Shown: positions 42,054 through 52,923, counted from the stretch's first letter. The stretch: DNA of 64,000 bases from Chelydra serpentina (GCA_037349315.1 JBAIAC010000128.1:453091-517090), one strand, 5' to 3'. A program made the numbers and translations. The notes: generated by a model not told the origin, from the letters alone.

Positions 42054-43606
42054 TCATGAAAACAATAAAGCAAGTTGGTGTGAAGGAGAAACTATGCAAG
42101 AAAAAGGAAGCAGGAAACAATAGGGAAAACCTACTGCTCTTTCTCTCTCTTCCCTGCCCTAGCCTGGGGCTGGGCTCATATTATTGCTGGTTAAGAAGAG
42201 GGGAAAGTATCTGCATCTACCAGCCTGTTATAGCTGTACAAGAATCAGGCACAATACAGAGGTACCCATCTCCGAGTGCTGAATGGTTGGATTGGCTAAT
42301 GCAACCTGTAGAAGTCCATGGCACACTGGGATAGAAAGTCAAGTGTACATCATCATCATCATCATCAATCATTTCAAAGGGAGAATGATAGGAAGGTTCA
42401 CAATTGACTAAGTAGCTACATACAAAGCTCATTGGCTATTCATGCTCATTAGTGTCCCTGTGGATTGAGCTTTTTTCCTCTCTGTCTCCCTTCTCGAACA
42501 TCAGCAGTACCTTGAGCAGGTGTGTGGTTCCGTCAGATGCCCGCTTAGATTTCAGGATGCTGGGAAGGTGTTTGGAGACTGTGAAAATCAAAGCTCTGTC
42601 CAGTGACTCATAGCAAAATGTGGGCATGTTCCCACCGTGCACCTTTAATCCCAGGACCGAGATGTGAGGGTTGGGCACGGTGGGCGTTGAAGCCGTTTAT
42701 GACTCTACTATTATGTTTCAAGTGTCAGCAGGAGGCTGGGCTGGAGGGCAGGTCAGGCCCGAGGGGAATGGCGGGGCAACTGCAAAGAAAAACACCGACT
42801 CTTCGGATGACTGGACACTCTGCGCCTAATTAATGCCACAGCATCGTATCCCCTTTGGCAGAGCTGCTGTGAGGAGCATCTTCAGCGACGAAGGCAGGTC
42901 CCCGCAGCAGTGGCTCTCCGGGGTTCTGTGGCCATTAAACGTCTGGCCATGGTGGGAAAACATCGTGAGTCAGCAGCAGAGCGGAGCCGGGCATGGGCTG
43001 GGATCTGAGACGTGGATGGGCCTTGATTCCATCCTGCTGGTCTCTGATTGAGGGCAGGGAAAGGGTGTTACTGGGGAAGTGGGAGCAGTTGTGTTTCGTG
43101 TTCAGGCTTTGGTATCGGTTCCTGCAGGTTTCTCGTGAGCACACAGGGACGTTAGCAGGTGCTCTCAATGCAGGATTGGCCCAGATACCATCAGTACCGG
43201 ATTTACCATGGTGCCAGGTACATGCTCTGAAGGGGCCCAACCCGGCTGCTCTCTCCACCCCCGGCTCTCTCCTGCGGAGGCAGAAGCTCCTCCCCAGCCT
43301 CTTCCCCCAGCGTGCCACGTACCCGCCCCTCCCCCCTCCCTCTCCCTCTCCCTCTCCCTGCCGCTGAACAGCTGTTTACTGGCGCAAGGGAGGGGGAGGA
43401 GTGGAGCCACATCCCAAAGAGATCCATTTTTCCTGGATCTGAGATTTAACTACAAAAAGAAGAAGGCCTCAGGGTGCCAGATGGAGGAGCAGGCTGGGGC
43501 TAGGGCTGCTAAGGGAGCCAAAGTAGCAGGTTTTCTGTATTGTTTCCCGCCCTCTTTTTCTTGACTAGTTTCTCTTCTGCACCTATCTTGCCATTTTCTT
43601 ACGTGA

Positions 43607-43679
43607 GCCTGGCTAGCTCAGTTGATCGAGTATCAGACTTTTAATCTGAGGGTCCAGAGTTCAAGTCCCTGGTCAGGTG
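43607..43679 (+). tRNA. tRNA-Lys (TTT)
   Basis: The third-copy relative of 2,683, 73 nt. The anticodon stem TCAGA/TCTGA is perfect here. The T stem has one mismatch (CAGAG/CCCTG), which also changes the B box. Acceptor GCCTGGC/GTCAGGT. Confidence 0.86.
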
Positions 43680-43986
43680 TAAAAGGCATCATGTCCTCCA
43701 AAAGGCAGTTCTTCAGTACCCTCCTTCGCACTAGTCATTTCTTTTCAGTACTTGGGCTTTCCTAGGAAGGGCCATTTTCTGCCTGTGACTAATGGGGCAA
43801 CTTTATCACATGCCCACTGGTCTCACAGTCTGGAGGAAGGAAGGCGTCTAGGTTTTCTGTGTGCAGAGAGCCAGACACCTCAAGGTCTGCAAGTTTTGAG
43901 GGAAATGGGGAACGTCTGTACTTTGGAATAGGCAGGTCTTGTCTTCGACCATCAAATGGAACAGTTGCAAATCTTTGCTTGAGGCA

Positions 43987-44061
43987 GGCACCATCGCTTA
44001 GCTGCCTAAAGCACTTGTCTAATTAAACAGAAGATCCTGGGTTCAACTCCCAGTGGTGCCT
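43987..44061 (+). pseudogene. tRNA-Thr-like, 8-base anticodon loop
   Basis: The body follows Thr (GGCACCA, GGTTCAACTCC, TGGTGCC) but the anticodon loop is CTAATTAA, one base too long, so no Thr anticodon is defined. D-arm bases are also changed. Confidence 0.85.
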
Positions 44062-44448
44062 TGGTGTATCGCTTTTGTCTCCTCTGTTCACATTTCCCTA
44101 TGTCTTTCTAGGAAACAGAAGAGGCCTCCCTTGGCAATCCAAGGAACTGCTTGCTAAGGAAAAGGCTTCTTTCAAGAGGAACATTAGAAAGAATCAAATC
44201 ACGAGCCTGGAGCTGATGAAAAGGCTGCTGTGACTGGCATTGGCAAGGCGGTGGCTTCGACTGCAATTTGTGCAACATGAGAGCCTGTGCCACACGTCCT
44301 TGTGATTCGCTGGGGATGTCTGCGCACAGAGATCCTGATAGACAATCTCTGCAGGTCTGGCGGGAAATGAAGAGTTACTCTCCTGTCACCTTCCTTTTCA
44401 TTGTCATTGATGAAAAATGGAGCAGTTGGGAGAAAAGTCCCAGACAGC

Positions 44449-44475
44449 GGCACCGTGGCTAAGCTGGCCGAGTGC
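44449..44475 (+). pseudogene. tRNA 5' fragment (Thr-like)
   Basis: GGCACCGTGGCTAAGCTGG resembles a Thr acceptor and D arm and then ends. It is too short to be sure of the isotype. Confidence 0.5.
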
Positions 44476-44609
44476 AAGAGGGGACTTGAGTGCCAGAGGG
44501 GATGTTTGATCCAGACGTCTGGCCATGCCTGGAGTCCTGTAGGTAGGGGTGCGAGCTCCATTTCCTCTGCGTCCTGAAGCTGGGCAGTCTGGCCTAGGAG
44601 GCAGCCTGA

Positions 44610-45086
44610 TGGTTAACCATGTCCCCTGCACTCCCTGGTTCTCTCCATCTGCTCCCGCTCTAGAGGCTTTTTTCTATCCCATCTCTCCTTCTCTTCTCTT
44701 CTGTGCTCTCTCTCTTCCCTGCTCCCCTTTGTTTTCTATGGGACCTGGCCCCATAGTTCTATGTTGTGCAATATTGTGTTTAACTTTCCAAATCAGCTGG
44801 GGCCTGGAGAATATTTCCAGGTGGTTGCCCCCTACGTAGATGGCAGTGATGTCTGGTGTGTCCTCACGGGGAACCAGTTCACAAAAAAGAGCCAGAAGCT
44901 GGTCCCAGTGTATCCCCCATCTGCTGTGCGGAGAGAAAATTACCTCCATCCACGGTCCATCTGCAAACCCCTTGCTGAATTATAGGTTGTGTTGGAAGCC
45001 CACTGCACAATGCTGTGCCCACAAACTCACATCCCCAGCCATAGGGGCACTTCCATATTGTGTAAATAAGGGACATAGAGGAGGAA
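44610..45086. other. Spacer without a recognised gene
   Basis: A plus-strand frame with YFQVVAPYVDGSDVW at 44,761-44,985 is open but short, unrecognised and without clear splice sites. Confidence 0.4.
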
Positions 45087-46300
45087 GCGGACAGGGTTAA
45101 AACCTGTGGTGCTTATGGGCCACCACATGCATAGACCTCCCCTCAGGCAGGGGACTTATAGACCCTGGGTCACCTGCCCCCTATAGCCTGGATCTCTGAC
45201 ACACCCAGGCCCAACTGGGTAGCCGCTCTTGCAATCCCTCTATGGGAGAATTGGGAGCCATACTCTCGAGTGGCAATATTTCAGAGGTGGATACAGACTT
45301 TGTGACAGAAAGCCTGGGGCTTGTCTCTGCACCTCCCCTATCCGGAAGAACAGAGGCTGAGGGGGTACAAGGGCAAAAGGTGACAAACAGGCCCGAACAG
45401 GAGAGATTTTCTTTCCGTTAGAATTCATCAAAATCTCATCCCTGAAAAGCTCGGAAGGGGTGTAGCTCAGCCCCCAACCACTCAGCGCGCTGCCGTAGAT
45501 AATCCTGCCACAGAGACTGCTGGCTCCCTGCTCCTCTCCCTCCCCGATGGGGATTTTCACATGTAGAAAGGAGGGTTTGGGGAGCAAAGATTGAGAGCGT
45601 GTCGGGGGGCTCAAAGGATGGGCAGCGCTCTAGGCTCTGCTTGTGAGATCCTGACATAGGGGGCGGTGAGGGAGGAAGGATTGTAGATTTGTGGCATCTG
45701 ACCTGCACTCTGCAGAGGAGGTGATTAGTGAAGGGGCATTTATGATTCCTCCCCCCTCAGTGTCCCCTGGGATGGAATTCTAGGGTCCATAGGGCCAAAG
45801 AAGTGGGCAAAGCCATTGGGTTAATGAAAACCAGTGCCCCAGGTGAGGCTCAAATTCACAACCTCAGCATGTCTCCGCTCAGCACTGACGTATAAGTACT
45901 GTGCGCTAACCCACTGCACCACTGGAGCCCTTGCTCAGGGCTCTTCTCCCCGTCCCCCAGGCTGACAGAGGCAAGGATTGACTCCAAACAATGCTAAGTG
46001 GAGTTGAGAGAGGGGAGAGCCAAGTGCTGGTACTTGATGGGCTGGGCTCTTCTTAAGGGGCCCAGGCACCATTTGACCCTTTTGGTCTTCGCTGTGCAAC
46101 AACCGAGCTGATTGAGACTCAATTTGGAGTCTTGCTGCAGACCAACAGATCTGAGATCACTGCTCACCAGGTCTCAGCATTAGTCCTGCTTGGGGACAGT
46201 GTCTCTGATGTATAAACTGCCTAGTCCGCACTAGCAGTGAGGCTCCCGCACTAACAGCTGGAATCATTGAGACACGTGTCAGTGGAGGTACCCAGACATG
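45087..46300. repeat. Duplication block D, copy 2 (inverted)
   Basis: Reverse complement of 13,665-14,862. Beyond it, 46,310-46,800 holds GC-rich sequence (GGCGCCGGTGGGTGC, then a poly-G/C stretch) with no gene. Confidence 0.9.
45835..45928 (-). tRNA. tRNA-Ile (TAT) with 20-nt intron
   Basis: The 94-nt minus-strand copy of 14,024. Exon stems are kept (CAGTA/TGCTG). The 20-nt intron differs from copy 1 at three positions. TTTT follows on the minus strand. The acceptor has one weak pair (GCTCCAG/CTGGGGC). Confidence 0.9.
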
Positions 46301-46809
46301 CCGGAACATAGGCGCTGACTTTTGTCGGCGCCGGTGGGTGCTCGCACCCCTGGGCCCACCCTAACTCCACTCCCGGCTCTGCCCCTTCCCCAAATCCCTC
46401 CCCCGCTTCCTCCCCGGGGAAAAATTGGTGGGTGAGCAGCTCCCCGCGGGCCCCCCCATCCACACCCAACTCACCTTCCGGCCAGTTCCCACCTCCCGCC
46501 GAAAAGCCGTGGTTTTTTTAGCCCAGCCGCCACCTCTCAGCTGTTCGGCATGGCGGCGGGGGGGGGGAGCGGGGGGGCGCAGGGGAAAGCGCAGTGGGGC
46601 AGCACCTCGGGGGAGGGGTTGCCTTGGTTGCTCTGTGACTTTTAAGCCTTACCTTGGAGTTATCAGCACCAGCCGCCTCTGCTTTAGGTGCCCAGAGGAG
46701 AAGAGGTGGGCCGGACTCTTCCTCCCTCCTGCCTACAGCTCACTACTAAACCTGGCCCTGGCACTTCCTTTAAGTGCTATGTGTGTAAGGGGAAGAGCTC
46801 ACTATGTGA

Positions 46810-46875
46810 GCCTGGCTAGCTCAATTGGTAGAGCGTCAGACTTTTAATCTGAGGGTTCAAGTCTGTGATCAGGCA
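46810..46875 (+). pseudogene. tRNA-Lys pseudogene with T-arm deletion
   Basis: The 5' part through TCTGAGGG is Lys with perfect anticodon stem and CTTTTAA loop. About seven bases of variable loop and T stem are then missing before GTTCAAGTC, so no T arm forms. Confidence 0.88.
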
Positions 46876-46924
46876 AAGAGACACTTTCTCCTTATGATAT
46901 TCCCCCCAGAGCTTCTGAAGGTAT

Positions 46925-47546
46925 TTCTTGAGGACCCTCCATGACTTTGGGCTGGATGCACTGCAGCTGAGGGTGCAAAAAGAGTTGGCAAATGTGATTA
47001 TAGGGCCACTGGCTGTTATCTTTGAAAAGTCATGATGTTCGGTGGAGGTCCCAGATGACTGGAAAAAGGCTACTATAGTGCCCATCTTTCAAGAAGGGAG
47101 GATGCAGGCAACTACAGGCCAGTCAGTCTCACTTCAGTTCCTGGGAAAAATCATGGAGCAGGTCCTCAAGGAATCAGTTCTGAACCACTTAAAGGAGAGG
47201 AAAGTGATCAGGAACAGTCAGCATGGATTCACCAAGGACAAGTCATGCCTGACTAACTTAATTGCCTTTTATGATGAGATAACTGGCTCTGTGGATGAGG
47301 GGAAAGCAGTGGACATGTTATTCCTTGACTTTAGCAAAGCTTTTGATACGGTCTCCACACAGTATTCTTGCCAACAAGTTAAAGAAGTATGGGCAGGATG
47401 AATGGACGGTAAGGTGGTTAGAAAACTGGCTAGATGGTCGGGTTCAATGGGTAGTGATCAATGGCTCCATGTCTAGTTGGCAGCCGGTATCAAGTGGAGT
47501 GACCCAAGGGTCGGTCCTGGGGCCGGTTTTGTTCAATACCTGTATG
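46925..47546 (+). mobile_element. CR1 LINE reverse-transcriptase fragment
   Basis: The plus strand encodes pieces of the CR1 non-LTR reverse transcriptase: VPDDWKKATIVPIF, GKIMEQVLKESVLNHLKERK, SQHGFTKDKSCLTNLIAFYD, then [13 protein letters not shown], and after a frame change [13 protein letters not shown] and [20 protein letters not shown]. The FDTVS region is the palm. At least one frameshift and loss of both ends make it a dead 5'- and 3'-truncated copy. Confidence 0.93.
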
Positions 47547-47763
47547 TGATATTGCAGGCCTGCACAACATTCGGCCCGTGGGCCGTATGCGGCTTGCGGA
47601 GGCTCTGTGTGCGGCCCGCGGGAGGCTGGCTAAAATTACAAATTACAGCTACTTCCCAAGAGTTTTTTTGCTCAACAACTTTCCTCGCATCCAGCCCTCG
47701 TCTTTCTTCTTTGGAGTAATGTGGCCCTCACCGCTTTACCAGTTGTGCAGGCCTGTGATATTG
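47547..47763. mobile_element. 201-bp hAT-like MITE with perfect 8-bp target duplication
   Basis: The element spans 47,555-47,755. Ends CAGGCCTGCACAAC and GTTGTGCAGGCCTG are exact reverse complements over 14 bases. TGATATTG flanks both sides. An 8-bp duplication and CAG-type ends are typical of the hAT superfamily. It has no coding capacity. It sits at the end of the CR1 fragment. Confidence 0.93.
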
Positions 47764-48362
47764 TATGTGTCCCTCCCTCCCTGTGTGGGAGTCTATATGT
47801 GACTCTCTTACCCTGCCAGAACATCGAGTTCAGTAAAACTCAAACTCTGGAAAAACAGGGAATACAGAGCGATGGTACATGCCCATATAACCTTAACTCT
47901 TCCCTCTAGAAGAGAATCCCTGATCGCATATGAGAACAAAGAAAGGTTTGGGGACAAATTACAGCTACTTCCCAAGAGTTTGTTTCTTCTGTAATTAATT
48001 GATCCTGGCCCCATCAATTGATCCTGGCCTGGTGTCTGGCCGTGGAATTTACTAGTTACTATTTTTATCCCAGCAGATTTAAAGATGAAACTGCTTTACA
48101 AAAGCTCCTTTATTTTAGGTTATAGAAACAGGCAACTTCCCCACCTATTTCAAGGAGATGAAATTTTCCTGACCCAGAGGGAACTTAAAATAACATGCTC
48201 AAGATCCCACATTCCTTAGGAGAAAATGAAGGGAGAAAAAAACAAAACCCACCAAACCCTTGCTGTTTCTACCCAAGTGATCAATGAGACCAGAAAGTGA
48301 GACTAGAGAAGTAAGATTGTGCAATTAACTATCTGGTACGACACTAACTCTGCAGTTACTTA
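47764..48362. other. Spacer without a gene
   Basis: It contains a second copy of the MITE-internal word ACAGCTACTTCCCAAGAG (47,961 on) but no terminal repeats and no gene. Confidence 0.45.
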
Positions 48363-48412
48363 GGCCAGGCCTACACTACCTGCCGGATCGGCGGGTAGTG
48401 ATCGATCTGTTA
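48363..48412. mobile_element. Truncated MITE end
   Basis: AGGCCAGGCCTACACTACC followed by GGATCGGCGGGTAGTGATCG looks like one end of another inverted-repeat element. The other end is not found. Confidence 0.45.
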
Positions 48413-48419
48413 GTAAGAA

Positions 48420-49110
48420 ATGTGGTGTTGGTATTGTTTAAATGTGTTTAATTGGCTGTTTTAATAGTGTGTATAAGGTAAAGGTTATGCAAATCACTGG
48501 TCTGAATGAAATCCAATATGGAGTATATCATCTGTGACTCTCGGACTCCATCTCTGTAAGCAGGCTAGCTTACTCTTAAAGACACTGGATTTCCCTGGCT
48601 CAAACCGGACTGGACTAGTTTTTCCCACCAAAAGGGCTATATAAGGACTTGCTCAGTGCCTGGGCGGGGCTGTCCATTCCCGCGGCAGCACGTGCACGGT
48701 CGGGTCTCCCTATCGCTCCAGAGCTAGAGAGAAGACACCATCTGTCCTGTAGCGAGGTTAAGGAAGGAGAGGCCTGTCCTCACTATCCCCGCCACAGCAA
48801 ACCGAATCCATTTGACCTCTGGAGGGTCCTGCTCTCCTGGTGTCCATCAGCCCGGAGGGTCTCCCTGCCTGCAACAAAATCCAACAGTCGTCGGGACTCC
48901 CCCGTAGTCCTCCTCGAAGGCTCCAAATCAGCCGGAGCGTAGAAGGTCCTGGGCTTCGCCTCTGTGTGCTGTGTCCACCGCACCTAAATCGCAGGGAAAG
49001 GTTTCTGTGTTGGGGTTTATTTACTGTTTCTCTGAATACCAAGGGAGGCTTTGTGGGTCTGAGCTTCACGCTTCTAAAGCCAGTCACTGAATCACTGTAT
49101 GGTTAAGTTT
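48420..49110 (+). mobile_element. Possible LTR or promoter-bearing repeat
   Basis: The stretch begins TGTGGTGTTGG, has GGCTATATAAGGAC at about 48,639 followed by a GC box (GGGCGGGGC), and is GC-rich downstream. This order resembles a retroviral LTR (U3, TATA, R). I could not define the end or a target duplication and no viral genes adjoin, so the call is tentative. Confidence 0.3.
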
Positions 49111-49404
49111 GAGTTTCTTCCAGTTCTCCGTACCTTTACCCTTAATATACTTACCTGTGGCACCATCTCACCTTGTCTTTCCTTCATTTTAATTACATCA
49201 CCCAGGGAGGCAGGGACACCCTTATTGTGAGCTAAATCCACTGGGGACAGATCCGGGAGGGAGCCGAGTCTGCTCTTCTGAGAAAAGGGGCTTTCCTTTT
49301 CTATCTCCCCCCCCCCCCCGAACCCACCATTTCTCTAGTACGTTCTCTCTGAAGCGTGACCTTACTCCCTGGGGTGGGTGGGGTCTTTTGGTCTGCAAGG
49401 TGCA

Positions 49405-50240
49405 ATAGGTCGCACTAGATGATCACGCTGGTCCCTTCTGACCTTAAAGGCTCTGAGTCTAACAGGGAGAGGGAAGTAAAGGAAAAAGTAAAAAAAAAAT
49501 TAACGAAACATTGTAACACGAGGGTGACTCCAACAGCTCACTGCATAGTCCCGCCCCTTTCTTCCCCCACTGGGTGTTTAACGACCTGCTGGTATTTGGG
49601 ACATTAATTCTCTCATTCCATTGATAAACTGATACAACATCCCTGCAATTAAACCAATTCCCAGCCAGGAAAACCTCACACCCCTGCATTGGCTGGGGCT
49701 TGAACCCAGGTCAACTGCTTAGAGGGCAGCTCTGCTCACCACTACACCACCAATGCACCTGGCAAAAGTCCCTCTCCTGTGTGCCACTGATGCTTGACAA
49801 ATGACTCACCCCCCACAGCGCTCAGGAGCTGGCTGGAGAGGCTGGAGGCAGCCTGTCAGCTGTGAGCAGAGACAGGTCCCCAGAGTGACTGACAGGTGGG
49901 GACCTGGGCTCCACATCCCAGCCTGAGGTGGCTCCAACCCCATCTCTGTCCTCAGAGAAGGGAAATGAAAATCAGTGACCCTAATGGCAAACGTGACCCC
50001 CGAAGGAAGGAGACAGCTCCTTTGAACGCACAGTTTGGGTTGTTCCTGCTACGTACTGAGGGTTTGTTGCTGCTGCTGATTCCAGTCCTTGGGCTCTGCC
50101 CGGACAAGGAAGGATTCAGGCTGTCACTCAAGGGAAGCAGGGAGATGATTTTTTTGACGGCTGCCTTGTCTTAAGGGTGTTTGTCGGCCACCTTCTAAGC
50201 TAGTGGGTGCTGGGTAGACGCAGGCAGCCCCCGCTCCTGG
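49405..50240. repeat. Duplication block C, copy 3 (partial)
   Basis: Direct match to 11,380-12,190, containing the Gly-type tRNA but not the Cys gene. A poly-C run lies upstream at 49,307-49,319. Confidence 0.9.
49685..49756 (-). tRNA. tRNA-Gly body with TCT (Arg) anticodon
   Basis: The 72-nt body is Gly-type: acceptor GCATTGG/CCAATGC, stem GCTGC/GCAGT and a paired T arm. The loop is CCTCTAA, so the anticodon is TCT, which reads arginine AGA. C33 is shared with the other two Gly copies. TTTT follows on the minus strand. The T loop reads TTCAAGC. Confidence 0.86.
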
Positions 50241-50432
50241 GTCTCTCCCGAAGAAATAAAGTTTGTACACAAAATCCCAAAGCTTTTCACCGAAAGGAGG
50301 GAAAGGAAATGGCCACAAGATGGCGCCAGGACATAAGGAAGGTCACACAACCCCATTCTTAGGGGAAGCCATTGTGTGTCAAGGTCCAGAATTGTTGGTC
50401 AAGATCTAGTCAATGTGGTTTATCCAGTGTGG

Positions 50433-50518
50433 GGTCCAGTGGCACAAAGGGTTAATGCGCAGTACTTATAGGGCAGTGATGCATGGCGTGATTGTGAGTT
50501 CAAGCTTCATCTGGAGCA
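50433..50518 (+). pseudogene. tRNA-Ile (TAT) pseudogene
   Basis: It aligns with 14,024 (TCCAGTGGC, GTACTTATA, TTGTGAGTT, CTGGAGCA) but is eight bases shorter. The 3' side of the anticodon stem is lost in the shortened intron region. Confidence 0.85.
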
Positions 50519-50519
50519 C

Positions 50520-51765
50520 TGGTTTTGGGAGATCTGACAGCAGCCTTCAGTGGAGTGAAAGGAGAAACCCCCAGCGCTGCACTGAGCTCCAGGCTGGTTC
50601 ATCGGGCGTGGGGGGAATTGACTTCTCAGCTGCTGAGCAGGGAGCCAGGGCACTTCTCTGGGAATGAGGGTTCCCAGCCTGACCCAGCTGCTTCCTTGCC
50701 CCCTGGGGCCCTGCCGGCTGAGACTGTCCCTGAGGCCAGGCAGCGGCTCAGTGAGCTTTCCTGGGGTCGCTGGCAGGGCAGGAATATCCCACGCTAAGGG
50801 CCTGAGTTCAGCCATGGGGAAAGGCAGCAGCTTTGCTCCCCCCTTCTAAACAGAGCTCCCAGGCCGTTCCCAACCAGGGGTCCAGAGCCCCCCCGGGGGG
50901 GGGGGCAGTGAGCAGGTTTCAGGGGTGGATTTGCCAAACTAAACCAGCCAGCAGGGCCGGCGTTAGACAGTCGTTGTGGCACGGGTGGGCTGTGGAGTTT
51001 TTATACCATGTTGGGCGGGGGCCACAGAAAGAACAAGGCTGGGAACCCGGCTCCAGGGGATCCTGGAGAATAAAGACTCCGTCCCGCTCAGTGCTGCCAA
51101 CGCTCCTGATTTTGCCTTGAGTGTGATGAGAATTGTTGTTTTCCTTAAAGCCCCAGCTCCTGGAGTCAGGGGGAGACGATGATTTCAGCCTTCGCTCTTA
51201 AAGACACAGGACGTTTCTAGCCCTTGTGGCTGTGGAGAAAGATTCACAATGTCTCCCCCCGTGCGCCCTAAAGGCTCATCAAGCAGAAGGCAAATAAAAA
51301 GATCCCAAATCTATTAATTTTACACAATCTCATGATTTCAAAGCCCATCTCGTGATTTTCGGTGAGCCTGGCTCAGGGTTTTGAACGTTTGGGGTTGGTC
51401 GTTCTGCAGCCTGAGAGCTGGGCCCCCTCCTTCCCATCCAGCGCCCCCCAGACTGTCCTAAAGCATTAACTCTTTCCTCTCCGTCACGCCGCCATAACGC
51501 AGCTGGGAATCCCCATTCCTAGACGGGCTTTTCCACACACAGTGAATCCCCCACAGGGCTGAGTCCCCACAGGGCTGTTCCGGGGGCTCCAGTCCCCCAG
51601 CCCAGGACAGACGGGGCAGTAACCTCACCTCACCCCTCTGTGACTCCCAGGGGCCCTGCAGGGACAGCAGCTCCATGCTGGGCTCTAGGCCCCCCCAAAG
51701 CACCTGGGGGGAGGGGGCAGTTCAACTCCCATGTCAGGGGGCTCCTGCTGCATGGAGATGACCAG
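50520..51765. other. Spacer without a gene
   Basis: GC-rich to about 51,060, with a poly-G run near 50,893 and GCAGGTTTCAGGGGTGG (a word also at about 57,985). No exon is supported. Confidence 0.45.
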
Positions 51766-51769
51766 ATGC

Positions 51770-52340
51770 TCACAGCCCCTCCCCCTCACACTGACTCCCC
51801 CATGGACCCTCCCCCTCACACTGACTCCCCCATGGACCCTCCCCCTCACACTGACTCCCCCATGGACCCTCCACCTCACAGCCCCTCCCCCTCACACTGA
51901 CTCCCCCATGGACCCTCCCCCTCACACTGACACCCCCATGGACCCTCCCCCTCACAGCCCCTCCCCCTCACACTGACACCCCCATGGACCCTCCCCCTCA
52001 TACTGACACCCCCATGGACCCTCCACCTCAAAGCCCCTCCCCCTCACACTGACACCCCCATGGACCCTGCCCCTTACAGCCCCTCCCCCTCACAGCCACT
52101 CCCCTCATAGACACCCCATAGCCCTCCCCTCATAGCCCCTCCCCTCCACACTGACACCCCCATGGACCCTCCCCCTCACAACCCCTCCCCCTCACACTGA
52201 CATCACCATGGACCCTCCCCCTCACAGCCCCTCCCCCTCACACTGACACCCCCATGGACCCTCCCCCTCACAGCCCCTCCCCCTCACACTGACACCTCCA
52301 TGGACCCTCCCCCTCACAGCCCCTCCCTTCACACACGCAG
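51770..52340. repeat. C-rich minisatellite, ~30-bp and 46-bp units
   Basis: Units CACTGACTCCCCCATGGACC plus CTCCCCCTCA repeat, later with an inserted CAGCCCCTCCCCCT. All frames stay open in part. Confidence 0.9.
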
Positions 52341-52851
52341 GGACTTGTTCGCTGGGCTCTGACATTACAAACCCAGGGGGGAGGTTTCTGAGGATTTACT
52401 CCCTGAGCCCCTCCCCCTCTCACCGCTCCCCTGAGTGCAGGGGGCTGGGCTCAGGCAGCCAGTTTCACCCAGGGATTTCCCAGCCCAGGCCCCCGAGTCT
52501 CCTCTGCCCGTATCTACCAGTGACACTGCGCGTGGGCGGCGGCTACAAGGGGCTCGGGGAGGCTGAACCTCCCCAAACGGAGCAAGAAATGCTGGTGGGA
52601 CGCACCCCCCTTGGAGGGGGGCTGGGCCGCTGCCTTGGGACAGACCCTCCCGAGGAGTGGGGGAGCCACCGGCACTCAGACCTCACGCACAGGCCTGGCT
52701 CTCGCCTTCAGCCCAGGCAGCCAGAGGGGCCGGGGAGCTCCCTGGCAGTCCCCCACCTCAGCCACCTCTTGCCTCACGGCCTCGGCTCCTGGCGCTCTGC
52801 TGGTCGCCCCCTTGCTTGCAGGCCCAGAGCAAAAAGAAACAAGCACCTGCC
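52341..52851. other. GC-rich spacer
   Basis: Open frames here are composition-driven. No tRNA or exon signal is present. Confidence 0.45.
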
Positions 52852-52923
52852 TAGCAGAGGATGGTTTCGATCCATCGACCTCTGGGTTATGGGCCCAGCA
52901 CGCTGCCGCTGCGCCACTCTGCT
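52852..52923 (-). tRNA. Initiator tRNA-Met (CAT)
   Basis: The 72-nt minus-strand gene keeps every stem: AGCAGAG/CTCTGCT, CTGGG/CCCAG with loop CCCATAA, and ATGGATCGAAACCAT. Only one D-loop base departs from the usual vertebrate initiator. TTTTT follows about 20 bases downstream. It is the best initiator gene in the window. Confidence 0.97.

Larger units (their letters stand above)
31536..42521. repeat. Segmental duplication block A, copy 2
   Basis: It is a direct copy of 1-10,799, starting GCCCTGTTTGGGCGATAAA. It differs by the expanded 57-bp array, an added segment with a Val-like tRNA (about 37,300-37,740), the tRNA-Gln region, the longer G-rich array, a shorter 85-bp array, and absence of the solo LTR. 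Confidence 0.93.
42660..44600. repeat. Block A, third partial copy
   Basis: Segments match 1,437-1,735, 2,216-2,360, 2,500-2,900 and 2,980-3,050 in order. A ~170-bp piece (43,130-43,300, with GATTTACCATGGTGCC) also occurs at 40,455-40,620. It contains a Lys gene and Thr remnants. Confidence 0.85.

Noticed and set aside
44761..44985. Plus-strand frame with YFQVVAPYVDG
   Set aside because: Unrecognised, short, without supported splice sites or repeat in the window.
51640..51976. Pro/Thr-rich open frames
   Set aside because: Read-through of the ~30-bp C-rich minisatellite.
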